Assembly: GCA_023406895.1 (NCBI GenBank)
Contig: JAEXTV010000016.1
Location: 216,051 to 280,050 of the forward strand
Direction of reading: 5' to 3'
Length of the DNA: 64,000 nucleotides
Source: Bacillota bacterium
GTDB taxonomy: Bacteria; Bacillota; Clostridia; Christensenellales; SZUA-584
Part shown: positions 26,875-35,944 of the stretch, piece after piece
How positions within the stretch are numbered: position 1 is the stretch's first letter
Layout: every line of letters starts with the position of its first letter
Program-made: the position numbers and the translations under genes
The notes under the pieces: generated by a model
Told to the model about the DNA's origin: nothing
What the model saw: only the letters and a program-made list of their open reading frames with translations
Database searches by the model: none

Positions 26875-27204
26875 TTATGAACTATAAAAAGCAATTTTGC
26901 TATATGCAATATTCCTTCGCTTCATCGCCTCTTCAAAATCGAAGCAGTCTCTATCCGCAAAGTATGATCGCAAAAGCATTTGACAATCCATACTGTCCGT
27001 ATATCCAAGTTCTTCTTTCAGAAATTTGCACCAATCGTTGTATAGAATATCAAAATGGACATCTTCAGCATATTCATAATCTACGCTAACGCCAATGGAT
27101 GAATTGTTCGAATCATGCCATATCTTGTAATGAACAAGCGAATTAACAATACCTATATTCTCACCGTGCATGTATCCGCTTTTAAGCCAATCATCACTGA
27201 ACAT
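26875..27204 (-). CDS. Hypothetical acidic protein (109 aa)
   Basis: No domain recognised. Acidic and aromatic-rich (HFDILYNDWCKFLKEELGYTD, CFDFEEAMKRRNIAYSK), lower in GC than its neighbours. It interrupts the Tad cluster between the surface protein and the prepilin peptidase and has its own upstream A/T-rich region with a TATAAT just after the hairpin at 27283-27313. It could be a small immunity or anti-defence protein, but there is no direct evidence. Confidence 0.55.
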   Translation of the reverse strand: MFSDDWLKSGYMHGENIGIVNSLVHYKIWHDSNNSSIGVSVDYEYAEDVHFDILYNDWCKFLKEELGYTDSMDCQMLLRSYFADRDCFDFEEAMKRRNIAYSKIAFYSS

Positions 27205-27282
27205 AAGTCTCCATCCTTCTGTCTTTGGGTATTACTTGTTTAGATTTAAGTCTGCTAAATTTATATCACATATTGATTATAT

Positions 27283-27313
27283 CATGCCCTAAAATCCACT
27301 ACCATAGGGCATG
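27283..27313 (-). terminator. Hairpin after the surface-protein gene
   Basis: CATGCCCTA and TAGGGCATG, 13 bases apart, 9 bases after the stop of the CARDB protein. The stem is strong but the following sequence is A/T-rich without a long T tract. Confidence 0.5.
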
Positions 27314-27321
27314 TTGTCACT

Positions 27322-29892
27322 TCACCTCATAATCGTCGTAATCCGGTCGTACATGTCGCCCTCAATGGTCAGCGCATCAGTTTTGTGCTCATATAGCTGG
27401 CCTACCGGCGACCACGCGTAAAACGCCTGCGCCCAAGCTGTATAATTGCCGTCAGGGTACCATAGCGGCGTATAATGCAACCGGCTTTCTGTCTCAGAAT
27501 GCGGATTAACGGCAAGCTGCCAAGTCATCGCCATGTCCCCGGCTTTACCTGTTTCAGTCTCCAAGTTGTCCCGGATATTCTGCCAGTTAGCGCTTTGATC
27601 ATACACGCTTTCGGGGTACCGCACCCAAACCATCTGCACGCCGACAAGCTTTTTGGGATGATCATAGTTGGTGGTTAATGTTGTTGTGCACTGAACGCTG
27701 AAGCCAAAGCCAGACTCCATCTGACGCGGCTTTTCGACATAAGCGATGCGGCTGTCCGGCGCAATGGAAAACGTGGTGGTTAGACGGGCATAGAAGGTCT
27801 TTGTATTGTAGCTGCCGTTTTCCAGCCGAATCTCCTGCCATGTATGGTAAAAGGATGAAGCAGCAGTAGGCAGGTTGGTCCGCCCATACGCCTCATATTG
27901 CTGCTCCATTTCGCTGCTGTCGGGGTCGGACACAATACTGGCGGGAACAGCCAACACCTGAATGTTCTTTGTCAGCGTGTTGTTACCTTCATCCGTCTCG
28001 CTCAAAGCACCGTCAGGGTCAGCGCTAAGTTTTACAGCGTAGCTTCCAACTTTGGGTACACTGATTCTGAATACTGCAAGGTTGCTACCGTTTCCGGCAA
28101 TAGGGACGCTCTCCGTATAAGACGCGCCGCCAATCGACAGCCTGATGGCGACGGACGGAACGGGCTGTGCCGTCCGGTTTCGCACCGTTGCCGATACCGT
28201 AACCTCCATGCCAGCGTACCAGTCGGTTATCGTGGAATCGACAATCTCTATATCCGGCCTAAGCGCATTGACGGAAACAGGCACCGTTTTGCTATTATTG
28301 CTCTCGTTACTTTCCGCAACCAGATTATTTGGATCGACCAAGGCAGTCATAGTAATGCTCTGCGCGCTTAATGATGTGGGCGCTGTGCAGGTAAACGTGA
28401 CTGTCTGGCTTGCTCCGGCACTCAATGCGGATACATTGGCTGAAAAGGTTCCAATGCCTGATACGGTCAGCCGAACCGTCGTGGCGGATGCCGCACCAAC
28501 GCCAATGTTTTTCACTGTGCCAGTCATGATCGTCGTATCACCGGCTTCATACATAGTCTTGTTTCCGGTAAGCGCAGTCACCGTCAGGTCAGGCAAAGGT
28601 GGCACATAGGCGAGCACCTTGAACGAAGCCGCGCGGCTATTGTTGCCTTCGTTGCTCTCGGCTATTGCGCCGGTCGAATCCGTTGCAGCCGTTATGCTTA
28701 TGGTCTTATCCGATGTGTACCGTCCAGCTGTGTAAGCAAAAGTGACACTCGTACTGCCTCCTGCCGCCAGTGAAGAGATATATTTCGTCTGTGTCGTCAG
28801 GTCGGCGGAAGTCAGAGCAACATAAAAACCGCTTGCGGAGCGAAGCCCCTGATTCATAACCGTTGCCGTGACCGTCACCGTTTCATCGGCATTGTAGACG
28901 GTTTTATTGGTGTTCAGCGCCGTGACTGTCAAATCGGCGTAGATCTGTGGCGTGCCAAAAGCTACTGATACCGTTTTTGCCTCGTTGTATTCGGCTGACT
29001 TGGCGACAATCACGCGCTGTAAGCTGCTGGAGTTCGGCGCATAGGCAAACATGTTGCTTCTCAGTCGGTTATCGCGTCCAGTCGCGGATATGCTGAATGA
29101 CCGATTGGCATTGGCTTCGTTGAGCGGTATCCATATGGTCAGCGCATCGCCAGACTGCCCCGTATAGCCCGACACGCTTGAGCCTGCCGGGAGACCGGAA
29201 GTGTTCAGAGTGTATCCGCCGTTCATATTCGCCAGCCACACTGACGCAGTGCCGACGAAATAGCTGCCGCTGATAGACATTGATGGCGGGGAAAGCGCGA
29301 TGTCATGAGGCATGAGGCCCTGCGCTCGTGCCTGAATGAGCAGCTCTATCGAAAACTGAAGCACGCTTATGTACCCCGATCTTGCTCTGATCTTGCTGGC
29401 GATCTGGCCGCTGGCTGCATAGCTGCGGAGTTGCGCGTCGGAATAAGCACCAAGATTGGTGAAGTTATAATGCCCGCTTTCGCCGTTTTCCGATAGCCAA
29501 AACCGTATGGCGTTGGCGGTGGCATATCGAGCTGCCGATGCTGTCAAACCACCCGTTGCATATGGGTAGCCGTTTTCAAGGATAATACGAAGCCCCGTCT
29601 GCACGCGCGCCGAATAGCTGTCCAAAATGTCTGAGTCGTTGTAGGCGGCATTGTTCGGGCTGCTTTTACTGTGTTGAAGACAGTAGGCCACCTGCTCCGG
29701 TGAGCTTCCGGCAACGTAATGCTCAGGCGTATCGAGGCTTTTCCAGCCGCTGCCGCCGTTATAATCGAACATATCCGTGACACTGCGCGAGCTGACATTC
29801 ACGGCCAGCGCCGTGGACAAAAACAGCAGGGATGTCATCAGTACGACCAGCGCAGCAGATATGATAATGGCTATTCTTCTCTTCTTTCTCAA
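27322..29892 (-). CDS. Secreted thioester-like/CARDB-repeat surface protein of the Tad cluster
   Basis: 856 residues starting at TTG 29892 (AAAGGAG 6 bases upstream; the frame extends to 29940 without a site). A basic signal sequence (RKKRRIAIIISAALVV) with an ALA-VN-type cleavage is followed by a domain containing VAYCLQHSKSSP and ANAIRFWLSENG, resembling Cys-Gln thioester adhesin domains. Three Ig-like CARDB repeats follow (each with ADLTVTAL / PDLTVTAL and AESNEGNNS or SETDEGNNT). There is no LPXTG or C-terminal membrane anchor, so it is probably retained by the pilus. Likely role: attachment to the recipient or a host surface. Confidence 0.8.
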   Translation of the reverse strand: MRKKRRIAIIISAALVVLMTSLLFLSTALAVNVSSRSVTDMFDYNGGSGWKSLDTPEHYVAGSSPEQVAYCLQHSKSSPNNAAYNDSDILDSYSARVQTGLRIILENGYPYATGGLTASAARYATANAIRFWLSENGESGHYNFTNLGAYSDAQLRSYAASGQIASKIRARSGYISVLQFSIELLIQARAQGLMPHDIALSPPSMSISGSYFVGTASVWLANMNGGYTLNTSGLPAGSSVSGYTGQSGDALTIWIPLNEANANRSFSISATGRDNRLRSNMFAYAPNSSSLQRVIVAKSAEYNEAKTVSVAFGTPQIYADLTVTALNTNKTVYNADETVTVTATVMNQGLRSASGFYVALTSADLTTQTKYISSLAAGGSTSVTFAYTAGRYTSDKTISITAATDSTGAIAESNEGNNSRAASFKVLAYVPPLPDLTVTALTGNKTMYEAGDTTIMTGTVKNIGVGAASATTVRLTVSGIGTFSANVSALSAGASQTVTFTCTAPTSLSAQSITMTALVDPNNLVAESNESNNSKTVPVSVNALRPDIEIVDSTITDWYAGMEVTVSATVRNRTAQPVPSVAIRLSIGGASYTESVPIAGNGSNLAVFRISVPKVGSYAVKLSADPDGALSETDEGNNTLTKNIQVLAVPASIVSDPDSSEMEQQYEAYGRTNLPTAASSFYHTWQEIRLENGSYNTKTFYARLTTTFSIAPDSRIAYVEKPRQMESGFGFSVQCTTTLTTNYDHPKKLVGVQMVWVRYPESVYDQSANWQNIRDNLETETGKAGDMAMTWQLAVNPHSETESRLHYTPLWYPDGNYTAWAQAFYAWSPVGQLYEHKTDALTIEGDMYDRITTIMR

Positions 29893-29908
29893 CAGGTTCT
29901 CCTTTCCG

Positions 29909-30379
29909 TCATTCGATATACAGTACCGATGCCCGCACATTCAGAGGAATACTGACTTTACCGATATCGCCGATCTCCCATGGCAGCGGGATAATCATCG
30001 TTGCGCTGATGCTCATCGTCTTACCATCAACAACAACACACATATCCTCAAGACTGAATACGGTTTTTTCGTTCTCGTAGCGATTCCAGCATCCGTCCTC
30101 CAGCGTCCAGCCTAATTCGGTTAGGCTCGCATAGAATGATTCCTCAGCGGAATCAGCCGGTACATCCAGTATCAGATCACGCACATTGGCGTTGAGCATG
30201 TTCTTATCCACAGTGACCGTCTGCGCACGCTGCACCTCGGTTTCACAGTTCTGATATTTGGCATACACGGTCACGCCCGCATAAACCACGGCGGACAGTG
30301 TGATGAGAATCAGTATGAGAAAAACCACCCATATGAGCGCGCTGCCGGATTCGTCTTTCCAGAAACGTTTCATTTCCAA
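29909..30379 (-). CDS. TadE/TadF-like pseudopilin
   Basis: 156 residues. The N-terminus KDESGSALIWVVFLILILITLS has the TadE/F pattern: short basic leader, Gly/Ser site, then a hydrophobic helix. The remainder is an extracytoplasmic beta-rich domain. Such minor pilins initiate or cap Flp pili. It overlaps the upstream DUF4320-type gene by 10 bases and precedes the surface-protein gene by 16 bases. Confidence 0.75.
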   Translation of the reverse strand: MEMKRFWKDESGSALIWVVFLILILITLSAVVYAGVTVYAKYQNCETEVQRAQTVTVDKNMLNANVRDLILDVPADSAEESFYASLTELGWTLEDGCWNRYENEKTVFSLEDMCVVVDGKTMSISATMIIPLPWEIGDIGKVSIPLNVRASVLYIE

Positions 30380-30795
30380 TACACCTCCGATATGCCGCGC
30401 GCTGTGGCGGTGATTTGCACATTGATCACAACAGGCTCACTCAATGCCGGACATAGAATGATGATAGGTACTACCTTGGTCATTGTGACCGTGAATGGTG
30501 TTTTAAGTTGAATGGTCTTTGCAGCAGCATCCTGCCATTCCGCTTCAACTTCCATTCTGTCCGGCACAAGAAAGTCTCCGTCTGCTGTCATGGATTCCAG
30601 CGTCTCGTCATCCGCCTTACCGTACAGTTCGATGGTTCGAGCCGTATACTGTGCCGACTGATTCAGAGTCTGCTGAGCCGTGAAAATGGGGTAAAGCGCT
30701 AACAATGATGCCATAAATACAAAAATGATCAGCATGGTGATGGCGACATCTATGTACCCTTCTGCTGTTTGATCGCGTATGAATTTACGTTTCAT
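30370..30795 (-). CDS. DUF4320 / TadE-like pseudopilin
   Basis: 141 residues. The leader MKRKFIRDQTAEGYIDVAIT shows an AEG-Y processing site identical in style to that of the Flp-like pilin upstream, followed by a hydrophobic helix and a soluble domain, as in DUF4320 proteins of ICEs. A substrate of the A24 peptidase is inferred. An 8-bp hairpin stands just before its GGAGG site. Confidence 0.75.
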   Translation of the reverse strand: MKRKFIRDQTAEGYIDVAITMLIIFVFMASLLALYPIFTAQQTLNQSAQYTARTIELYGKADDETLESMTADGDFLVPDRMEVEAEWQDAAAKTIQLKTPFTVTMTKVVPIIILCPALSEPVVINVQITATARGISEVYWK

Positions 30796-30819
30796 CCTTT
30801 TCCTCCTTTAGTTTAGGCA

Positions 30820-30839
30820 GGGCTGCCTTTCGGCAGCCC
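30820..30839 (-). promoter_or_regulatory. Leader hairpin with GAAA tetraloop
   Basis: Minus strand: GGGCTGCC-GAAA-GGCAGCCC, a perfect 8-bp stem capped by a GNRA tetraloop in the minus-strand RNA only, just after the Flp-like pilin gene and before the ribosome binding site of the next gene. No T tract. It may set the ratio of major to minor pilin by stabilising the pilin mRNA. Confidence 0.6.
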
Positions 30840-30854
30840 ACGCCACAATGTCGC

Positions 30855-31058
30855 TTACGGCAGCACGTTCACGCCGGTCAGTTCGCCGCTGATCTTGTCG
30901 ATCAGGTTCTGGAACAGATCGGGCATAGCCGCGTTCAGAATGAGCAGAATCGCCGCACCGATGACCACAACGATCAGGATTTTCATGGCGACATCCAGAA
31001 AGCCTTCCGCCTTCTTCTCGGAGATAAAACGTTTGACAGTGTTTTTGATTTTCAGCAT
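30855..31058 (-). CDS. Flp-like major pilin (DUF6133-like)
   Basis: 67 residues. Leader MLKIKNTVKRFISEKKAEG, then FLDVAMKILIVVVIGAAILL and a short amphipathic tail. The Gly before the hydrophobic helix is the expected A24 peptidase site. Size and position between TadC and the TadE-like genes identify it as the structural pilin. The usual Flp Glu-Tyr pair is not conserved. Flanked on both sides by hairpins, consistent with high, separately set expression. Confidence 0.75.
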   Translation of the reverse strand: MLKIKNTVKRFISEKKAEGFLDVAMKILIVVVIGAAILLILNAAMPDLFQNLIDKISGELTGVNVLP

Positions 31059-31107
31059 ATAGTGTACTTCCTTTCGTTTTTTGTTTAATTGGATTTAGGT
31101 ATTTATT

Positions 31108-31164
31108 AAAAACCCGCTTTCGGCGGACAACAAAAACAGCAGCCCTCCTTTCCGAGCTGCCGCT
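31108..31164 (-). terminator. Two hairpins with T tracts between TadC and the Flp-like pilin
   Basis: Minus strand, in order: GCAGC...GCTGC followed by TGTTTTTG (31140-31164), then CCGC-CGAAA-GCGG followed by GTTTTT (31108-31126). The first can end the cpaB-tadC transcript, the second lies in the pilin leader. Confidence 0.55.
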
Positions 31165-31182
31165 AAAAGCGAATCTTATGGC

Positions 31183-32061
31183 TTAAAACCCGACGCCCTG
31201 CAGGTTATCGATAATGAGAATCACGAGGGGAACCATGAAGAGGAATATGAGCAGCATCGTCAGTATGAACGATGCCGCCTTGATGCGACCGGGGCGCTTC
31301 TCCATCAACCGTCGAAGCGTCTCGCGTTCTTTGGTACGCATATCCTGTTCCAGCACCAAAAGGCTGGTTTGCTGGTCAACGCCCTGATGGACGCCGCACA
31401 GCACCGCACAAAGAGCAGAGAAAGACGGGAGATTCAGCCGCGCATCCATGCTGCGCAGCGCCGTTTCAGGATTGCCGGTTTTCATGTCGAGTATCAGCCG
31501 GTCAAGCTCCATACCCATCGCATTGCCCGCCACTTTCCTGTACTTTTCGAAGAAGGATATCAGGTCGCGGCTGTCCTGTAGCGAATAGATCAGCGTTTCT
31601 GTCAGTCGTGGCAGCTCCGCTTCAATCTCGCGGTTCTGTACTTCTACCTTTTTTCGTATTGTTTGGGTTGTCTGAAAATAGGCCAGCACCGATATGACTG
31701 CAGTCAGCAGCGCCAGCAATGGAATTCCAAGAGGTATGAACAATGCCCCAATCAACGCGAGCAATAACGACCTCGCCTTTGCTTGCGAGATGAAATCCTC
31801 TGGAGGCTGTGCGATACGCAACCGGGCAAAATCTGCTTCCAACCGCTTCTTTCTGTAGTCACTCATGGTGAACAGCTTTGAGAGAAGCCTCGCCAGAGGC
31901 AGCAGCGCATCCTGAAATCGCTGCGACAGGCTGCGCTTTCCGTGAATGTTCTGTATCGCTTGGATGGATTGGCCGGACGGGAAAGCGAATACTGCCTGAG
32001 CTAGCCGGTAAAGCCCCAGCGTCAGCAGTAGAGCAGATATTACATATAGAATAAACATCAT
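31183..32061 (-). CDS. tadC: TadC-like pilus platform protein (T2SS F family)
   Basis: 292 residues with a N-terminal membrane helix, a central T2SSF cytoplasmic domain (ELPRLTETLIYSLQDSRDLISFFEKY, MKTGNPETALRSM) and two C-terminal membrane helices. With TadB it forms the inner-membrane platform driven by the CpaF ATPase. It overlaps tadB by 4 bp. Confidence 0.88.
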   Translation of the reverse strand: MMFILYVISALLLTLGLYRLAQAVFAFPSGQSIQAIQNIHGKRSLSQRFQDALLPLARLLSKLFTMSDYRKKRLEADFARLRIAQPPEDFISQAKARSLLLALIGALFIPLGIPLLALLTAVISVLAYFQTTQTIRKKVEVQNREIEAELPRLTETLIYSLQDSRDLISFFEKYRKVAGNAMGMELDRLILDMKTGNPETALRSMDARLNLPSFSALCAVLCGVHQGVDQQTSLLVLEQDMRTKERETLRRLMEKRPGRIKAASFILTMLLIFLFMVPLVILIIDNLQGVGF

Positions 32062-32972
32062 TTCTTTTCACCGCCTTCCACGGGACGATACAGCTGCGCT
32101 ACCCACACCGCCGTGGCGAGCACAGCGGCCAGCACCACCGCCAGTGTAATTTTACCGGCCAGTGTGGTAGTCAGCATGCTGTACCAGTCGGGCATCATCG
32201 CGCCCATCAGCGGGATGGCCCCGAGCACGATCATTACCGTGACGATGTAATCGCCGAGCTGCTTTCGCATCACGGTGTCTGTTTCCATCTGAACACGCCG
32301 CATTTCACCGAGCCTTCCCACGATACCGGGCAGTGCATATCTGAGCTGCCTGTCTCGCTGGCACTGAATCAGCACGTCGCACCAGTCGCGCCAGTACCGG
32401 TTGTCTATCCGTTCACGTAGATGGTGGATCGACTTTATCACATCAGAATCAATCAATTGCGTTTCGGTATAAAACTGACGGAATACACCTTCAAGCGGAG
32501 TTGGCAGAAGACGCAAACTGCTTTGTACCGCGCCGATCAGGTCGCCCGACGCCGCATAGCTGTTGGTGACTGTGCCCATTGCGTTTTCCAGCTTTTCATC
32601 GAGGCTTCGTATATAATCGCCCGTGCGGATGCGGATCACAATCAGCGGTGAGCACCCTAACCCAGCGGCCAACACCAGGGCCGCGAGGACGTTATCCAAC
32701 GCAAGTCCAATCAACAGTCCAAGCAGCGCCAGTATGGCAGATGCCCAACGGTATGAGGCGACCTGACCGCTCATGCCTGCAGCCGTCAGCATCTCTTTGG
32801 CGCTGTCCACTGCTGCCTCCAGCTTCCCTTTTGGTTTACCGGTAATGCGCCGTATGCGCTTTTTCTTCTCGCGCTGACGCTGAAGAGGCTTTGCAATCTC
32901 AGACATGCGAATCTTGAGTAACAAGAACAAGCCTGACGTGATTAAAAAAACGCACAGGATTTGAATCGTCAT
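32058..32972 (-). CDS. tadB: TadB-like pilus platform protein
   Basis: 304 residues: N-terminal helix, basic linker (QRQREKKKRIRRITGKPKGK), two central helices, a T2SSF domain (SLDEKLENAMGTVTNSYAASGDLIGAVQS) and two C-terminal helices. Partner of TadC. It overlaps both neighbours by 4 bp (ATGA), so stoichiometric translation is expected. Confidence 0.88.
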   Translation of the reverse strand: MTIQILCVFLITSGLFLLLKIRMSEIAKPLQRQREKKKRIRRITGKPKGKLEAAVDSAKEMLTAAGMSGQVASYRWASAILALLGLLIGLALDNVLAALVLAAGLGCSPLIVIRIRTGDYIRSLDEKLENAMGTVTNSYAASGDLIGAVQSSLRLLPTPLEGVFRQFYTETQLIDSDVIKSIHHLRERIDNRYWRDWCDVLIQCQRDRQLRYALPGIVGRLGEMRRVQMETDTVMRKQLGDYIVTVMIVLGAIPLMGAMMPDWYSMLTTTLAGKITLAVVLAAVLATAVWVAQLYRPVEGGEKK

Positions 32973-34300
32973 GCCCGCACCTCCCTGAACCTCTTGATCA
33001 CTGCCTTATCAGCACCGTTACTGCGCAGGCTTTCGGCCAGCTCGTCCGACATTTCATGCTCCCGGACATACTTTCCGGTATCAGCCTCGAACCGAAACAG
33101 TGTGTTGGCTTGAACGATACCGTTCTGAACGCCTGTCGCCTCGACGATCTCCATGATGCGGCGTGTCCCGTCCGGCAGCTGCTTCTTGAAAACCATGATC
33201 GGAAACGCTTCGGCTACAAAACCCATGAGGATTTGGGTGGATATATTGGTTCCCGACATCTGGCACATGGAGAGTATGCGTCCATAAGCCTTGCGCGCGG
33301 AATTGGCATGAAGGCTGGTCACAACAACGTGCCCTGTCCGGGCGGCCTCCTGCGCCACCATCGCTTCCGCACCGCGCATCTCCGCCACCGCGATGATGTC
33401 CGGTGAGAATCTTAACGCTTTGCGCAGCAAGTCGTTCATGTCAATATCGGCGTACTGTAGATCGCTTGGCCGCGTGCAGGTGTGAATGATGCGATTCTGA
33501 GTGTTCCCGTCCTGATCTTCGCTGAACAAATCGAGCTCACGCGTTTCCTCGATGGTGTATATTCGTTTGCTGTTATCCACTGCGTTCAGCAAATAAGCGA
33601 TGTCTGTAGTCTTGCCGCTACCCGTCTTGCCCGCAATGCCGACTGAAATACCGTGGTTAACGCACAGCGTCAAAAACTCCAGCATCTCCGGCGTTGCCGT
33701 GTGCCAGTCAACGAGCTGTTCTTTTGACACCTTCGCCATACGCTGACGTCGGATAGAGAACACCACGCCGCTACGTCTGTCTGCAACGGGTGGAATCATG
33801 GCCGAAACGCGAATACCCTCCGTGATGTAGCTGTCCACGATGGGGTTTGTACCGTCCAGAACCAGACCACCAAGGCGCACCATTTTGCGTAGCGTGTCAG
33901 CGGCATGCTTGGGAGATAAAAAACGCTCCGGTATCTTGCGCCAGCCGGAGTGTGTCACAATCTCGATATCCCGCCACGAGTTTCCGTTGATCTCCTCAAC
34001 GTCCGGGTCGGTAATGTACTTGTCCAAGAAGCCGAAACCAGCCATGTCACCGTACAACTTCTCTGCCAGCTGCTGCATCGACAGGCCATTAACGTAAAGC
34101 TGATGACCGCTGATATGTTCGCCAATGAGCCGCTTGACCGTTTCAGTAGCATCCTTTTCCGTGATGCTGTGTGCAAGTGTCTCCGCATGGTCTTTGGATA
34201 CGGCAGTACGAACCTGCTCAAGCAACGTTTCATATGTGTCCTTCGCCTGCGGCGCACTGTTATGCCGTTCATATGCCAGATCCCTGAATGTCCGGCTCAT
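32969..34300 (-). CDS. cpaF: CpaF/TadA pilus assembly ATPase
   Basis: 443 residues, normal length. Walker A GKTGSGKTT (224-232), Asp box TIEETRELDLF, Walker B DIIAVAEMRGAEAM and a His box (GHVVVTSLHAN) are all present, so an active secretion ATPase of the Flp/Tad class. It powers extension, and in some systems retraction, of the pilus. VirB11-like ATPases share the fold, but the neighbours TadZ, TadB and TadC make the pilus role clear. Confidence 0.95.
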   Translation of the reverse strand: MSRTFRDLAYERHNSAPQAKDTYETLLEQVRTAVSKDHAETLAHSITEKDATETVKRLIGEHISGHQLYVNGLSMQQLAEKLYGDMAGFGFLDKYITDPDVEEINGNSWRDIEIVTHSGWRKIPERFLSPKHAADTLRKMVRLGGLVLDGTNPIVDSYITEGIRVSAMIPPVADRRSGVVFSIRRQRMAKVSKEQLVDWHTATPEMLEFLTLCVNHGISVGIAGKTGSGKTTDIAYLLNAVDNSKRIYTIEETRELDLFSEDQDGNTQNRIIHTCTRPSDLQYADIDMNDLLRKALRFSPDIIAVAEMRGAEAMVAQEAARTGHVVVTSLHANSARKAYGRILSMCQMSGTNISTQILMGFVAEAFPIMVFKKQLPDGTRRIMEIVEATGVQNGIVQANTLFRFEADTGKYVREHEMSDELAESLRSNGADKAVIKRFREVRA

Positions 34301-35016
34301 ATCACATCAGCCCCTTTCAGCATAGCTTGAAGTCTGTTCACTTCTTGGCAATACCGCATGGCTGCGCGTGTCGCGCCATTGCTTATGCCTTCCTGCCGGT
34401 ACTCCTGTACATAAGGCAGTGTCACGGCAAGCTTCGTATCCGTCGCTTTTTCCACAGTCGATATGTCGTGATATCTGTCCGCCATTGCAACCACCGGTAA
34501 GATTCTCTCCTGCGCGTTCATGGTGCCGATAAGTGGCGTTATACTGTTAAACCAGCAGATGCCTTGCACATTGGGAGTGAACAAAGTAATCACCTTGTCC
34601 GCATGGATGAGCGCAGCAGGCAGAAACGGATCACTGTGCTGCCCCGACAGGTCAAGAATGACCGTATCCGCCAGTTCTGTGCACCTCTCCACAAAGTCCT
34701 GCGCTGCGTGATCCGCCTCCAGTCCCAGCTCATATGACATGTATTCGTCTTGATCAGTGAGCCCCGCATAAAAGAGAGTCTTCAGCTTCGGATGCTGATG
34801 CAGGTATAACGCCGCATCCGGTGTGCCCATCCCAATGGCTCTGCCCAGCGAAGCGCTTGCGTCTATCTTTGCTCCATTCAATCGCACCGGCAATGTGGGC
34901 TGCGTTAGGTCAGTATCGATGATGACCGTCACGCCCATCTTGGCGAACAGCTTGCCCAATTCATCGCAGAGACCACTCTTGCCGATTCCGTCTCGTCCCC
35001 AAACAGCGATAACCAT
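34297..35016 (-). CDS. TadZ/CpaE-like MinD-family ATPase
   Basis: 239 residues with a deviant Walker A (WGRDGIGKSGLCDELGKLF), IIDTDLTQPTLP and VILDLSGQHSDPF. In Tad systems this protein places the pilus machine in the cell. It lacks the receiver-like N-terminal domain of CpaE, as do other Firmicute versions. It overlaps both cpaB (1 bp) and cpaF (4 bp). Confidence 0.85.
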   Translation of the reverse strand: MVIAVWGRDGIGKSGLCDELGKLFAKMGVTVIIDTDLTQPTLPVRLNGAKIDASASLGRAIGMGTPDAALYLHQHPKLKTLFYAGLTDQDEYMSYELGLEADHAAQDFVERCTELADTVILDLSGQHSDPFLPAALIHADKVITLFTPNVQGICWFNSITPLIGTMNAQERILPVVAMADRYHDISTVEKATDTKLAVTLPYVQEYRQEGISNGATRAAMRYCQEVNRLQAMLKGADVI

Positions 35017-35789
35017 CAGTTCACCTCCATTTTAGTGAGCACAGCATCAGGTAGGTACTGCGTCACACTTTGTCCACGTGCGACGAACGCGAGGTGCATG
35101 GTGCTGTTGTTCTCAAGCTCCGCCAGCAGCATCGCCTGCTCCGGCGTTGCGTAAAACGAAACAGTGACTGGCAGGTTGTTCTTAACGCCATCTTCAAGCT
35201 TTGCTTCAACGCTGGCATCCGAACCGTCATTGGCTGTTACCATGCACACCTCAAGGTATTTCAGTTCAGGATAGATAACCGCATCGGCTACTTTTGTTTC
35301 TTCTGTATCCGTATCCGGCTCTAAGCCCAGCGATTGATCGACAGAGCCCTTTGGCAGGGTCATGACGGTCACCACATCTCCGGGCAGCAGATGACCGGAT
35401 ACGCCTGAAGCAAGTGTGGGCAATGTGACTGACACCACGATCTTGCCTTTTGCTGTACCAGCCGGGAAAGAAGAATGTTCCGTGATAGAGCCTGAGAGCT
35501 TCTGTGCCGTTAAATAATCCCCGGCATACAACTCAGCAGTAGTGTATTGGCCAACCGCCGATGCAGCATCAATGATGCCACCGTTGATGAGCATTTCCGG
35601 TACTTTCACATTTTCAAGCATTTCTGCGGTGATCTGAGTACCTGCCTCTATGGGTTGCTTCATGCGAACAGCACTGACATATTCGCCGTGATTGCTGCTT
35701 TGTAATGCAGGCACAGCGAAAAAGACAATAAGCAGTGCAGTGATGATGCAGAGCATTCCGATGACATATCGGTTCTTGAATAACTTCAT
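35016..35789 (-). CDS. CpaB/RcpC-like pilus protein with SAF domain
   Basis: 257 residues: N-terminal membrane helix (YVIGMLCIITALLIVFFAVP), a SAF domain (VRMKQPIEAGTQITAEML, YTTAELYAGDYLTAQKL) and a C-terminal RcpC-like region (LLPGDVVTVMTL). In Gram-negatives CpaB works with the outer-membrane secretin; in Firmicutes it probably shapes the wall channel. First gene of the tight cpaB-tadZ-cpaF-tadB-tadC operon, with AGGAGG 9 bases before the ATG. Confidence 0.88.
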   Translation of the reverse strand: MKLFKNRYVIGMLCIITALLIVFFAVPALQSSNHGEYVSAVRMKQPIEAGTQITAEMLENVKVPEMLINGGIIDAASAVGQYTTAELYAGDYLTAQKLSGSITEHSSFPAGTAKGKIVVSVTLPTLASGVSGHLLPGDVVTVMTLPKGSVDQSLGLEPDTDTEETKVADAVIYPELKYLEVCMVTANDGSDASVEAKLEDGVKNNLPVTVSFYATPEQAMLLAELENNSTMHLAFVARGQSVTQYLPDAVLTKMEVN

Positions 35790-35944
35790 ATGGTTTTACC
35801 TCCTAGTATGTGTTCTTTAATTTCTTTTTTCCGGCTGGTATATCGGCTGGTAACTTGGGGGAGAGGTTGCAGGAGAGGGGGAAGGCCGAATTCGGCCATT
35901 ACTCCGAAAATAGTCAGACTACCCCCTTGGTGTAGATGTGCCAG

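Noticed and set aside
32969..34300. Conjugative VirB11 ATPase
   Set aside because: The fold is shared, but tight coupling to TadZ, TadB and TadC shows it is the pilus ATPase CpaF.
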